Shown here piece after piece: positions 37,694 through 50,620 of a stretch of 64,000 nt of DNA (position 1 is the stretch's first letter; each line of letters starts with the position of its first letter). Below the pieces are notes generated by a model. That model did not search any database and had not been told where the DNA came from. It saw only the letters and a program-made list of their open reading frames with translations. Origin of the DNA: Lycocorax pyrrhopterus obiensis (taxonomy: Eukaryota; Chordata; Aves; Passeriformes; Paradisaeidae). The stretch is from contig JACSVZ010000025.1 of the NCBI GenBank assembly GCA_014706295.1, positions 682,001 through 746,000 of the forward strand. The letters are read 5' to 3'. Both the position numbers and the translations under genes were made by a program.

Positions 37694-38858
37694 CTGGGAA
37701 GAGAGAAGGGGTTTATAGGGGCAGAGAACAGGTACAGAACACAAAATACATCCCACAGGAATCACAGCGACTGCCAGGGAGAGGTTTGCTCAGCCTAAAA
37801 GCTGATGTTTTGGGGATTGCACTATAAAATTAAGAGATGTCCCTAGAAATTTAAGTTTTCACTGTAAAATGAAAATACACCAATAAGGAAAACATTGTAT
37901 AGATATTTATAATTTCCTAAATAGGCAGTGAGACAAGGAAAATATTATGTAGATACTTCATTAATTTTCTGTCTTTTACTGCAACTGAACTTCTATTCTA
38001 GTTTGCATCCATGTTGGGAACAGAAAATTGGATTATTAAATGTACAAATTCTGACCTCCTTCCGTGTTGGAGGTTTTTCCACATCTTTTGCAAATGCAAA
38101 TTCTTTAGGCAAAAAAAATATTGGGGTTTATCAAATATTTATTTGAAAGTATCATTGTGATTTGTATAAATCCCTTCAACAGGAAGATCTGTTCCTCCTC
38201 TCTGTATCATTTCTGACGACAGAAAACCGTGGCTCAAAGAAGAATTCTCACATTTGAGGTGAGCACAGCTCAGGAAGCTGCAGAGTGAAAGGGAGGGGCC
38301 TCAGAGGTGCTGCCACGCTGATTTACACCAGGAGGACCTGGCTGAGGGCTAAATGTGCCCACCCTGCTCAGGGAGAAGCCCCAGTGGTGGCACTGGGGAC
38401 AGTGGCTCAGAGCCACAAACTGTGCCAGCTACAGCACGGATTTTAGGGACAGGGAATTATCTGGGATGTCACCCCCCTGCTGGGAATCCCAGGCACTCTA
38501 AACCCAGTAAGAACAAGAACTGGGCTGAGCAGGGCTCGAGCAGAGGGGCCCATCTGCCTGCTGGGCTTTGCCTTTCTGGAAAGTTGTCAGAAACTCTCAG
38601 AATGTGCCTGAACTGTCCAGATCTGTCCCTAAAACCATCCCAGCAGGGGACAGGCCCGTGGTTACCAGGGAGTCTGTGCAGAGGATTTGCTCCTGGCCCC
38701 TTAATCAAACCCTACAAGTATTACTCTGTCCCCAGTTCTACCTCCTATCTGTCCCCAAACCTTCTGCCCTTCTGACACTCCTAGCACAGGCCAGCTGTGC
38801 CCGAGTCTCATTTCAATCCTCCACTGCACAGTTTGTGATTCCCATCAGGACAACTTAC
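37694..38858 (-). other. FLI1 intron 6
   Basis: 1.17 kb with a GTAAGT donor. AT-rich in the part near exon 7; no repeat or second gene seen. Confidence 0.8.
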
Positions 38859-38924
38859 TTTTGGAGAGGACAGAATTCCCACTACTGCCCCATCCCGCTC
38901 TCCTGCCTGCCTCACAGGAGGGCT
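38859..38924 (-). CDS. FLI1: FLI1 exon 6 (66 nt), diverged
   Basis: Encodes 22 residues beginning EPSCEAGRRAGWG and ending NSVLSK. The length matches the human exon, but only about 10 of 22 residues match by hand count (PS, RR, WG, NS, L and K are kept). The acceptor is TTTTGTCACTAG and the donor is GTAAGTTG. The incoming base from exon 5 completes GAG (Glu) and the last base joins exon 7 to make AGC (Ser). The identification depends on position, phase and exon length more than on similarity. Confidence 0.82.
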
Positions 38925-39140
38925 CTAGTGACAAAAGACATCGGGCACAGAGGGCTTGACATGAACTTTTCCTAGACAAAAATTTGCAAGGATCTGGCTG
39001 TGTTTCGTGGTCCCAGCTGGCTTGGATTCTGTAGGGCTGCATTTTTTCCTCTCCCACATCTCCAGTGCTCCCCTTGCCCCTCACAGAGGGTGGAAATAGG
39101 GGTGGAAATGCAGCAATGGGGCACTTGGGGCAATTCTCAA

Positions 39141-39327
39141 TCCTAATGGGACAGGAATCCTTAATGGTGACAGAGATCCCGAAAGGGGACAGGGATCCTG
39201 AATGGGACAGGGACCCTGAACGGGGACAGGGACCCTGAATGGAGACAGGGATCCTGAATGGGACAGAGATCCCGAACGGGGACAGGGATCCTGAATGGGG
39301 ACAGGGATCCTGAATGGGACAGGGATT
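39141..39327. repeat. Minisatellite A, ~20-bp units
   Basis: About nine units of the form GGGACAGGGATCCTGAATGG. It is the reverse complement of the unit in the array at 40074-40198. Confidence 0.93.
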
Positions 39328-39981
39328 TGACCTGACACGTTCTGACCATGAAGTCCTGTCATGGCACTCAGTGGAATCCAGTGTGACCCATCCCAGCCAG
39401 AAGGAGACCCCTTTCTCTTATCCCAGGATTCAGCGGAGCACAGGCAGAGGAGGAGGATGAGATGAACCCTGTTACTATTGCACAGGAATTCAATGAGGAT
39501 TTTAAACCCGGGGAGGCCGAGGATTTGAGATCACAATAAAGAGGCTGTTTCAAGGAGATGGAAAAAGGGGAAAAGCATCCTCCAGGGCCATCCAAAATGC
39601 CCCTCTGCCCAGCACCTCCTGCCTGTGGGGCTGTGGATCCACCCCAGGCACTGGCACATTCCTGCAGCACTGGGAAAGCCGCTGAGGCTTTGGAATTACA
39701 GCCTTGCAGTTACTGGCATGGAAAGGAAACCACAGAGGGACGGGAGAGGGGAGGGTGGCGGAGCCAGGGAGGAGGGCAGAGAGGGGAAGGGGGAAAGCAG
39801 AACTCGTGTCATCGGCCTGGTTATATTTTTATTTGACTTGTTTGTTTTTTTCCCTTCTTACAGAAACCACAAACCCCACCGCAAATAGATCGGACTGGAA
39901 AACGAACCCTGGTGGTTTCAGCTGGGACAAAGGGTGGGATGGGACAGCTCGGGAAGAGGGAGGTGACAGCCTCATGCACAC

Positions 39982-40198
39982 TGTCCCAGCAGGGAGCCCT
40001 GTCCCAAAAGGGAGCCCTGACCCCACCAGGAAGCCCTGTCCCAGAAGAGAGCTCCGTTCCCCACCAGGGAGCCCTGTCCCATTCGGGATCCCTGTCCCCA
40101 TTCAGGATCCCTATCCCCATTTGGGATCCCTGTCCTTATTTGGGATCCCTGTCCCCATTCAGGATCCCTGTCCCGTTCAGGGTCCCTGTCCTCATTAG
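39982..40198. repeat. Minisatellite B, 18-20-bp units
   Basis: Two blocks. To about 40080 the units are GTCCCAGCAGGGAGCCCT-like. From 40074 they are 20-bp units such as CCATTCAGGATCCCTGTCCC, inverted relative to minisatellite A. Confidence 0.93.
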
Positions 40199-40530
40199 GC
40201 CCTTCAGTAATTTCCACCAGCTGAGATGCTGATGTACATTTTGGGTTGTTCCATCAATAAACAGTTCTGCCCTAAGTGACATTGATGGAAATGCCATATG
40301 ATGATCCCGTTAAAAGAAAGGCAGAGATCCTTTTTCCAACAGAAAAATCCTTTTCAAAATGGGGGGAAATTTCCTTCCCACAAAGTCACGGAACTCATTG
40401 AAAATTTTCAGTTTTCTCCGATTGTTTTTGGGGTCAGATCATTGACTTGAGGGAATCAACTGCTGCAAAGGGGTTGCTTGATCCAGAGTCACCAGCGTGT
40501 TTTGAGTAAATAAATGGGCCATGACTTGGA

Positions 40531-40569
40531 GAGATGATCTTCCTCCTCCTCCCCCTCCTCCTCCTCCAG
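40531..40569. repeat. (TCC)n run
   Basis: TCC/CCTCC trinucleotide-rich run. Simple repeat. Confidence 0.8.
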
Positions 40570-43500
40570 ATGGAGAAGCTCTGTCCCAGAGGAGGAACCT
40601 GCTTCCCCCAGAAAGAAGGGTTTTCACCAAAAAGTGACACCATTCCAGTCAGATGTGCTGACCAGCACTGGATCCCTATGGCAGCTTGGGCTGTGAAGGA
40701 TCAAGGCTTGGTTCTCCAGGGAAGTTTAGCTAAGCCTGGTCCAAACCCCTGTGAATGGGTTTCCTGTAGCCTGGGGTTTAGGATGTAAAATGACAGCTTG
40801 GAAGGACGGTGTGAATGTGACTCAGCCCAGGTTTAATCCAGGCTGGCTGAGACCCTTTGCCTCAGTTTTTCCTCTATAAATATGGATTATGGAGCAAAGT
40901 GTGGGATTTATAGGGGCAGCCTTGTGTTGTAGGATGAGATTTAGCCCCGAGCGTGACTTTGCCGTGGTAAGAAGGGTTCAATATGATAACCAGCAATGTG
41001 GGCCCTGCTGTTGAAACACCACGCAGCTACTGCAAGTTTCCAACTCTTTCTCTCCTCCTCCTCAAAAAAAAAAAAAAATCCAAATGCAGGAAGCTATTTT
41101 TATTTCACAAAAATCCCTGCAACGTGAAAGAACCACACCAACCCTCCTGGCTTCCAGGCCCAGGCTCGAAAGCTGAATGTGTCTAAAGCAAAATGGAAAA
41201 GGCAGAGCCAGGGAACCCATCCAGAGACTCAGGTTCCTGCAAAAACAGGACCATTCCCAGGACCTGACGCCCAGTGGCTCGAGGACATCCTACAGAACTG
41301 CAGCCAGACGGTGACAGGGAGTCTTATCTGTCATTAAAACCATTTGGATTTTACACCAAAACTTGCCATGGGATGGAAATTCAATTAAAAGACTTGGACC
41401 GGGGTTCTCTCCTGGTGTAAATCAGCAAATGGCTACAGTGAAGTGGGGGCAAATTTATCCCAGAAAGGATCAGGTCCCCATGTCTGGTTTAGGCTTAAAA
41501 GGCCCCGTGGAACAAGAGCCCTATGACAAATGTGTGTTCAATACAAAATGGAATTAAAGAGCAGCAAATAAATCATAGATGCTTTCACGAACTGTCACTC
41601 TGCAGCTGTCTGGTTTATGTCCAGGAATTCCCCAGCACGAATGCTCAGTCTATTAGGAGGAAGGTAAAGGATATTAATAGCGCTTTGCACTTTCGCAGCA
41701 CCTTTCAACCGAGGATCTCACAGCTTTGCAAACATTCACACTCACAGCGCGCCTGGGAAGGAGGTTAAATATAATTTTATTTATTTGCAGGCATAAATGC
41801 ACTTTCTGCAGGCTGCAGCTGCCTTTCCCAGGATCAGGCTGTGTGGGGCAGGCTGCAGCAGTGGCCTTTTAGCCCTGCTCTCCACTTGCTCACCCCAAAT
41901 CTCCCTCAGCTTCTACCTTGCCAGCCTCTGTGCCCACCTCTCCAGACAGCCCCTGTCCCCTGCCAGCGCCTCTGGGGCATATTTAGTCTGAACAGACTGA
42001 TGGATATTGCTGGGGGCAGATGGACAGACACACAGACTGCCTTCGCAGGAAACCAGCCTGAAAATCCCCAGGTGGATTCCCACACCATGATCCCAAATCC
42101 TTGTCAGTCCTTTCAGCCGGAGTGCAGCCCAGAGAGCAAGGCTTTAGGGAGTCTGGCTTTGAGATATGATGTATTAGGGAGCAAACCCTCCCTGATAAGC
42201 TTTAAAAGGTTCGAAATATTTGAAAAGAACCCTGGTGTTTTATAAATCTGAGAGTTTGGGACAGAGGGGAGGCAAGGGGGGGTTTCACTGAACAATGGGC
42301 TCACAGTGCCTGCGCTTCCTGAGCTGCTGGGAAGTGCTGACAGCCCCTTCATCCTGCTCCCTCTGGAGGGGCTCTCTCAGCCAGGCCCGAGTCAGGCACC
42401 ACTTTGTGCCACCAGCCCTGGTGAGACTTTCCAGGAGAACAACGAGCTTCGGGCCTGGAATAGCCGCATTTTTTAGGCCTTTCATTTTCTAGGATGGATG
42501 CAGTAGGGCTGGGTCATTTAGGGACTGAATGCTTTATGGGCACTATAGGGGAATCTTACTTGGAATTCCACCCATGCTGGCACTACAGACAAGGCTGGGA
42601 AGGAATGGAGAGCCCAGGAATCTCTGGAGCTGATACCTCCAAGGAAATTCGGCAGCTGCAGGATGGGAAGGGGCTTGTCCTAAGTCATGGAGACAGAGCC
42701 AGGAAGGGAGACCGGGGGAAGGCATCCCCAGGCATCCTGGGGGATCGAGACTTGTGTCACAAGGGGCCTATTTTGTGGCAACTGCTTTATAGGGAGAGAG
42801 GGAAAGGAGGGTCAGGCACATGGAGAATCCTGTGGAGCCCATAGCCCACTTTAGATCTGCAGCCTTCTCCTTCCCCTCTCCTGATTCGCTGCACTGAAAT
42901 CTCTAAGGCCAAGTCCTGCCTGGAAATACCCGTGCTCCCAATCCAAGTGAGACAGGTCATCCCAGAACAGCTTCTCCTGCATTCCAGCTTTGGGCCATGC
43001 ATTCTCCATGCAGAACACAGGCTGGTGTTTGCAAGGAGTCCTCCTGCTTCAGGAGGAAGAAAGGGTCCTGGCCTGGTGGCTGGAATTTAAATTAGCTTCC
43101 CTAAATGGGGAAAGCAGAGCCAGGTGTCCTGGGAGATGCAGAGCTGTGATTAATCCAAGTGGTCCCTTAGGGTCTCCACTTTATTGGGAGAGAGGGAGAG
43201 GAGGGCAGGGACCCCACAGCTTTTCCTGCCCATGTGAGGCTGTGTGGCACTCCCCTGGTGCCTTGGAAAAGTCCCAACACGGGGACAAACCCCTCTCCTG
43301 CTGCAACCCAAGCACGCCAGCAAGGTCTGTGTGTCCAGCCCTCCCACTGCCTCCTTCCACCTCCTGCAGATCCCATCGAGGAGCTGGGGTCATGTTCAAG
43401 GCCAGCTGGAGAGCAGAAACCCAGACTGCGGCCTTCTGCAGGGACAAGGGAGCCAGAAACACCCCCAGCTCCTCCTGGAAACATTCAGTGGACTGGTTTA

Positions 43501-44249
43501 AATGGTGGCACCAAACATTAAAGCTGTGGAGCCCAAAAAGTCCCTCCCTGGTTCCATGGACACGTTCTGAGTGCCCCACACAGCCCGGACATTTCTGACT
43601 GCCCCACACACAGTGCAAACCTCCCAGGGTCAGCAGAGAGGAGCTCCAGCTCCCCTCAGCACAAAGCTGGGAAGGCTCTGGGCTCTTGCCTGTCTGTAGG
43701 TGTGGGCAGGGATGGTGGGACAGGGCCTGGAGCAGGGCAGGCTCTGAGGACCCCTCTGGCCTTTTCCAATGGCTCTGCCAACTTCCCATCACCTTTACCC
43801 AGCTCCAGGGACACGTGTGTCACAACTGAGCACACTGAGGCCTCAAAACCTCACAGCATCACTCGTCCTACAAGGAATTGCTTTTCAACTCACTATCTCT
43901 GCTAATTAAAACAATTCATTAGCACGTGTGCCACACGTTGTGCTGTTTGCCATTCCTGGCCAGCGTTACTGGGACTGTTCCCATGGTTACATGAGACTTC
44001 CCAGTCCTTCAAGCACCGAACTCGTTCTTTTCTCCTTCAAGACACAATGAGCTGTTCCTTGAGCTAAAGAAGCACCACTCTGGGGGACAGAGGTGGAAAT
44101 CAGTAATTCTAAGTCTCTTCACTAAGAGGAAGCAACTCGCTGAGTGCAGAATGATTTCAAAATTACTTCTATTCTACATGATCAGGCTATTTGATTATTT
44201 CACAATTGAAAAATATTATCAAACCATATTTTGCATCCACCTGGGTGCA

Positions 44250-44309
44250 CTGTTGGACTCAATGATCTCAGAGGCCTTTCCAGGCCCAATGATTCTGTGA
44301 TCCTCTGAT
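44250..44309 (+). mobile_element. CR1 3' tail fragment
   Basis: Matches the CR1 3' end: TTGGACTCAATGATCTCAGA, CCTTTCCAGGCCCAATGATT and the tail CTGTGATCCTCTGAT. Forward orientation, so antisense to FLI1. Confidence 0.88.
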
Positions 44310-44680
44310 CTCGCCATTGCTGTTAACCTGTTTTACAGATCCCAGATCCAGGCCTGGAACAACACTGAGTTTTGACCTGAAGTCACCTCAAACCAAGTGA
44401 GAAGGGACTGACTGCTGGATTTAGGTGAGAAATCTGCTGCAGAGATGGATGTGAAGAACAGATTTAGCTTGGGGAGTGTCTGAAAGTAGCTGAGAGCCTG
44501 GTTCTGAATTGCTGCCTTTGTAGAAATACAGATCAGAGGGATCACACATTTCTGATTGAACTCCTGTTCTAAATCAGTGATGGGTTAAAGCCCTGTGGCT
44601 GAAGCCCACTTCTTTCCAGAGTCAGACAGGATCTGGAGCTCAGCATGGTGTAGGAATAGAACTGGGATTCAGTACTCCTG

Positions 44681-44820
44681 TCCCTGGGAGTGTCCAAGGC
44701 CAGGCTCGACAGGGCTTGGAGTGACCTGGGCTAGTGCAAGGTGTCCCTGCCCATGGCAAAGGTGGGTTTAAGGTCCTTCCTTCCAACCCAGCCTCTGCTG
44801 GGATTCTGTGATCTGTGATT
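44681..44820 (+). mobile_element. CR1 3' end fragment
   Basis: Contains GGGAGTGTCCAAGGCCAGGC, GGTGTCCCTGCCCATGGCAA and the tail GGGATTCTGTGATCTGTGAT. Forward orientation, antisense to FLI1. Confidence 0.92.
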
Positions 44821-44869
44821 TCCAGAGGGGATTTCCTGAGCTGGCCCAGGCAGGGCGTGCTCAGGACAG

Positions 44870-45090
44870 GTTTGAGCCCTGTGCCCCTGTCCCTGGCCAG
44901 ACCCGGGGCGCAGGGAAGGAGCTCCCGGCAGAGCCCCGAGCTCTGCTCCCCGCTCCGACTCACTCCCTGCCTGCTCTGAGCCAGAGGCGACAGCCCCCAG
45001 TCGTGCCTGGGGCTGGAAAAACATCCCCGAGCCGTGCAGCGCTGGCACTTCCTGAGCCACGTCTGCCTCGCCCCGTGCGAGCCTCACAGA
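44870..45090. promoter_or_regulatory. CpG-rich patch in FLI1 intron 5
   Basis: A local cluster of CpG dinucleotides, with a strong ETS consensus (CAGGAAGTG on the minus strand, 45046-45054). It could be an internal promoter or enhancer, or simply GC-rich DNA next to a CR1 insertion. Confidence 0.22.
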
Positions 45091-47066
45091 GACACATTAT
45101 GAAGAAAAGGAGGAAGCAATGAGAATATTTTTTTCCTTGTTGTTGCTTTTTTTAATATCGGCAGCAGAAATCCCAATGCACAGTGCACAGAGGCTGAAGA
45201 ATGTGTCCTGAGAATCCCTCCCAGAGCCAGCTTGGAAAAGCAGATGCTCTCCAGCCAGCAGAGATGTTCCTGAGCCACACAGGGCTGCAGGCACAGCCAA
45301 GGCACAGCCACACAGCTGCACATCCTCTGCACACCTACAGAACCACCCCAAACACACCCAGGGCTGGGCAGGAACGTGCCCACAGCTCTGCGTGGATGTT
45401 ACCCCCAGCACAGGGCGTAAAACCAAACCATCAGTGGGCTTGGAGGCTGCTCTTGTTGAAAAACGCACAAATGCAGAAGTAAAAACACCCCAAACCTCAC
45501 ATCCATGGAGAAAAAGGCCACGCACACAGGGGAGAAAAGGGAAGACACACATGCACAGCCGTGGCAGTTTTACAGCTTTCAAGTCATTATCAGGAAACAA
45601 ATTAACTCTTGTTTGAGGAAACAGCCGAAGCACTTCCAAGGCTTTGGGAGGGAGGGGCTGGCACCCCAGCAAACGTGTGACCCCCCCAGTGCAATAACAC
45701 TCCTTGCACTGCACCCCAGGCAGAAAAATAATGGCTCTTTTGCTGGGGGAAAAGGAAGGATAATGGTTACTTAGAAAGTGCTCCAGACAAGCTGTCAGGT
45801 TGAATTCAGAGAACTGGAGTCTACTCTGGGACAGCGCTGGCTCGGGGTGATCCCTTGTGAGTTGGGTTTCCTGCCTGCTACAGCTTAAAGACAACGATTC
45901 TTTGTTTCCAGTTTTTCTGGTGAAAAAACACACGCCTGCCTCCGAAGAGGGTCAGGGAGAAAGCAGACAAAACACTAACTCTGGAATTTCAAAGGAAAAC
46001 AATTAAAAAAAAGAGAAAGTATAAAAAGCAAAATCCGAGCACGCTGGCTACTGTCTCCCCTGAACTCATAAATCCCTGCTTGGCCACACAGCCAAAATGA
46101 AAGGAGACCTAAAAAAGCCTCCTCTTTTTCTGCTGCCGAGCTAAAAATGGGATATTTCATCACCAGGCACGCAAATATCATCGAGAAATGTTTTAGCAAG
46201 TACAGACAATTAGGAGGGCACAAAGCTGCAGCTGCTTTTCCTCTGCCACAAGTGAAGCTGGGGAGTTTAAAACCTTCTCTGTGAAAAGGGGCTGCGCTGA
46301 CACACTCACAGGAGGGTTTATTGAACATGGTCAATATTTTTCATTACAACCTTTTAGACCTGAAAAATGGCCTTTTCAGGAGAAGGGTTTTGTGCAGGAA
46401 TTTGAGAGTGTGTTCCTGCGGGAACTGTGATTATGCAACTGCATTCCCTGCGGTCTCTGCCCCTCTGTCCCCAGTCCCCCAAAATTCGAACCTGTCACCC
46501 CGAATCACCACTCAGTTTGACAACTGGGAGAGAAGAGTTTTGAGGAGTTCCTACCAGTATAAAGGGAACACAGGTTGCTGCCCTGATGGTGAGGAAAGCA
46601 GCTGCACAGACTCAGGTTTTGTGAGGTACCAGGGAGTTGGTGTGAGAGAGATTTTATTGATTCTCCAACACCAGGAAACTCTTTCTTAGGGCCTCACAAC
46701 GAACATTGGTACAAACCCCCAGGAACGCACACTGGATTTCAGAGTTCACTGATTTATTTATCTTCCCAAATTTGCCAACAGCCCCACCAAACACACAAAC
46801 ACACACCTTGTACCCAAACATCCCCGATGTTCACACAACCACTTCCATAATGTCAACATAAACATGGGACAGCCACAGACTAAACCCTTAGAATTCCCCC
46901 CTCCATCCCTATTCATGCATTCACACAGAGATTTCTTCCCTCTGTGAAAGGTACCACATCCCTTTTTCCTGTGCTCTGCTTGAGTTCGGGTTGGATTTCT
47001 GAGACTTTGGGCTGGTTTGTCGCTGTTCTCAACCAAATCTGGAAGGCTCAAGACGGATCCTGTCCC

Positions 47067-47366
47067 TCTCTGCAACTCCCTGTCAGGAGCCAGGCGGGGG
47101 TTGGGATTTCTCCCAGGAACAACTACGGGACAAGAGGAAATGCCCTCAAGCTGTGCCAGGGGAGGCTCAGGTTGGAATTTCTCCATGGAAAGGGTTGGTA
47201 AACACTGGAAGGGGCTGCCCAGGGAAGTTTGGAGTCCCCGCCCCTGGAGCTGTCCAAGGAACACCTGGACGTGGTGCCCAGTGCTGTGGGCTGGGGACAA
47301 GGTGGGCATCGGTCACAGGGGTGGTCTGGGAGGGCTTTTCCAATTTACATGGTCCTGGGATTCTGT
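47067..47366 (+). mobile_element. CR1 fragment, longest in the window
   Basis: About 300 bp: TGCAACTCCCTG, GGACAAGAGGAAATGCCCTC, AAGCTGTGCCAGGGGAGGCT, GGCTGCCCAGGGAAGTTTGG and an imperfect 3' tail (CTGGGATTCTGT). These blocks occur in the order expected for the 3' part of CR1. Antisense to FLI1. Confidence 0.95.
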
Positions 47367-50300
47367 TGCCTTGGGCCGAGCCTGGCGTGTGCAGAGGACA
47401 GACCTGTGCTGAATGCAGGTTTTGGACCAAGATCCTAAATGATCTGGAGACAAACAAACCCAGGAACCCCTCTGGTGAATTCTCACACGTGGTGCTGAGC
47501 CTCCTTTCACCCCCTCTGCCACCTCCCTGCACAAACACCATTCCCTGGCATCAGCATGTATCAGAAAGCACCACACATTCCACCCTCGGCATTCCCACAG
47601 CTTACATGGACACGGGGAACTTCCCACATCCACACACCAGGAATCTGCCTCCAGCTCTGCCCTGGGTTCAGCTCCTGCACAGCATTTTGCTCATGTATTA
47701 AACACATGACTTACACAGACCCCAAAACACCAAAAACTGAGCTCAGCTTTAAAACTGAGCTGGAGCGAGGCCAGAGAGCTCAGAGCCCTTTGGGGACGTG
47801 GCGCTTTGGCCTCCCAATGTTGTTGGATGTGGATATTCTTTCCATTTCCCCACGGAAACCTGCTCAATGCACCATTCTGCAGGAGAGCAGCCTGGGGTCT
47901 CCCTGGACTGGGGCAGATCTGTGGGCTCAGATTCCTGTCCCTGTCTCCTGTACCTACAGCAGGTCACGCATTGCTCCAAACAGTCCCAGAAAATGACCCA
48001 GACCATCTCTGCAGTGGGAGGGGGACACAGCTCTTTCATTCTTCCATTCAGCCATCAGAGCAGGCTCCTTTCGTTTCCCAGAAAATTGCTCTCCCGGCCA
48101 AAAAACACCGGTGATTTCTATTAGAGCAATTCACTCCTCAGAGGCAGCTGAAGACAATTTGTCCCAGTGACGCTCAGTCCCATCCTTTGCGGTGTTTATG
48201 AGCTGGGAAGGGGAGAAGCTCAGGCAGGGACAGGACAGGGTTTTAGCTGTCTGATGTGAGAACAGCGCTCAGCTGCCCTGTGCCCCAGCTGTGGGACTTA
48301 CAGGCTCTGCTGAGAGGATTCCCAAGAGTTCTGCTGCAAAGATCTGCACTTTAGCTCCTCTAGAGCAGAGCTGCAGCTCCTTCTGTTCGCAGTGCTGGCA
48401 CTGCAGGGAGGGAGAGGGCAGAAAACAGAAGGGAAAAAGGGAGTCAAGTCTGCAGCTGCAGCCAGGGCACCAACCCCAGCCCCGGGACGGCGGTGGGACA
48501 CGGGCCAGGCTCCCTGTGCTCCTGGGGACGTTGTCCTGGGGGAGGGAGCAGAGCCATGTGCTGCATGTGGAACATCTGCAGCTGTCTGTGCTGCAGCTGC
48601 ACTTTTTTTTTGCCGGGTAGGTTCTTTTTTTGCAGCCGTGGATGGAACACGCTGTGTAAAGCACAGTGTAAGTGTACGCAAAGAGCTCCTGTCTCTCCCT
48701 GGAACCTGCACAAGCAGGTTATTTGCATTTGTTATGTAGAAAAATTACAGGAGGAGTGAAGAGAATGGTATTTTTTTCCTATCTTTGGCATGTTTGGTAC
48801 TATTTCATCACCTGCTTTTGAATCCTCAAGGAAAGGTGGTTAGAAAAACTCATCTGTTTTTATTCACAGGTGTAGAGAGGAGAAATATTTACAGGACTGG
48901 GAGATTCCAGATGCATTAACTTGAAGAAAAATGTTTAATCTTTTGAGAAGTTAAAAAGCTGTAAAAAAAATCATAATTTTTAACCTGAAAGTCCTTTTCC
49001 AAAAGAATATAATCTTTTGGAGTGAGAATATCATCTTGAAGTGAGCCCATTAAAGAGGAAACAAGGCAAATCTTGTTTCCCAACAAACCAGGCTGAGGAA
49101 TTCCAAGTCCAGTTTTAGGAGCATCATGAGTTTCTGCTGTGCTATTGGATGAGCCACTTCATTCTCCTCCCTCAGTTCCTTATCTGCCAGCTTCTCTCGT
49201 TCTCCTGTCTCTTCTCCTGACATCTTATCTCAGCAATAACCTCAATCAGCTGAGTGGGGCAGTTTTTGCTACACCAATACCCAGTGTGGAAGGAATGATG
49301 GAATTTATGCCTTATAGGAAGAAATGGGGAAGGAATAGATGGGATTTCAGCATTTCTACGTAGTTCTTAATTTTTATTTGCCTGTCCCCTGGGTGTGCTT
49401 GGTCCTTTATTGACACGTGATGAAAGTTCCATGTGAAGCCGAGGGCTCCACGCTGACAGCAGTGAACCCAGAGCTCTGTCAGCTGCACTGCAGAGACACT
49501 CTCGAGGCCACTAAAAATGCAGGGGAGGGACATTTTCCCCTCAAATTTCTTTCAGCCTGAGTGACTCAAGGCCTGACTCACAAAGTGTTTAAAAATTCAG
49601 AGCAGTGCAGTTCTATGCAGAGATTTTCTCTTTAATAAAAAAAAAAAAAAAATCACACTTTTCTTGGCTTTATTTTTAGCAACTGCTTGGCCTGAGACAG
49701 AATGAGCAGAGGTTTGGATGTGAGGGGAAATTGTGGAGGAGCACTTGTCCCTGCTTTATTCACACAGGAGCAAGCCCAGCTCCGATGAACTTTAAATAGA
49801 TGATTGTTAATGTCAAAGCAGCAGTCACAGCGAAGCCTGAGTGGCTCTGTCCCTGTTTTGTCCCTGTAATGTCCCTGTTTTATCAGCTGGTGCTGCCTCA
49901 GGAGAGAACAGCCAGGGAGCTCAAGTGGGCATTTACACACTGGACAAAAGGAGCTGCTGGAAAAAGCAGCCCTGGTCTCGTGTCCAGGTCCAAGGGATGA
50001 AATGCAAGGAGAAAGAAGCAGCAAGGACAGGAGGCAGCCAGACCCTCCATGCAGGAGCTGTTACACGTGGGGTCTGTTTGCTGCAGCCCCTCGGTGGAAC
50101 GGGAGGTTTTGTCTCTCCAGCTGTGTCAATAAAAGACCTTCTGCCTTTCCCCACTGTTCTTTTTAATCCAAACTTGTGCCTTGTCCATGCAGCCACGTTC
50201 TCCTGAGGAGCAGAGAGGTGTTTGCATCTCACAGTTCATGTGACAGTGAGGGAAGTGGCACAGGGACAGGCTGGGTCCAGCTGGGGGAGGCAGATTTCAC

Positions 50301-50556
50301 CCCTTCCCAGAACCTTCTCAAGGGAGGAGCTGAACAGAGCACAGGGAACAAACCCAATGTTCCTGCAGTAGCACAGAGGGCAAGGAAAACCCCAGTTAGG
50401 GCTCCTGTCCCTACACACGGAGTCACAGACTCTACACAGGAGTTACAGAGCACAGGAACAGATTTTTGCTGTTTATCACCCTATTTGGCCTTTATCAATT
50501 CAACTTCTTCTCTGTGTAGGTACAGGATGTGCTTCATCCTATCCCTGGCCACGGCC

Positions 50557-50620
50557 ACGGACTGGAACAAGAGTACCCTTAAGGTCCCTTCCACCCCAAA
50601 CCATTCTGGGATTCTGTGAT
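50557..50620 (+). mobile_element. CR1 3' tail fragment
   Basis: CTTAAGGTCCCTTCCACCCC, then AAACCATTCTGGGATTCTGT and GAT. Forward orientation, about 730 bp from FLI1 exon 5. Confidence 0.88.
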
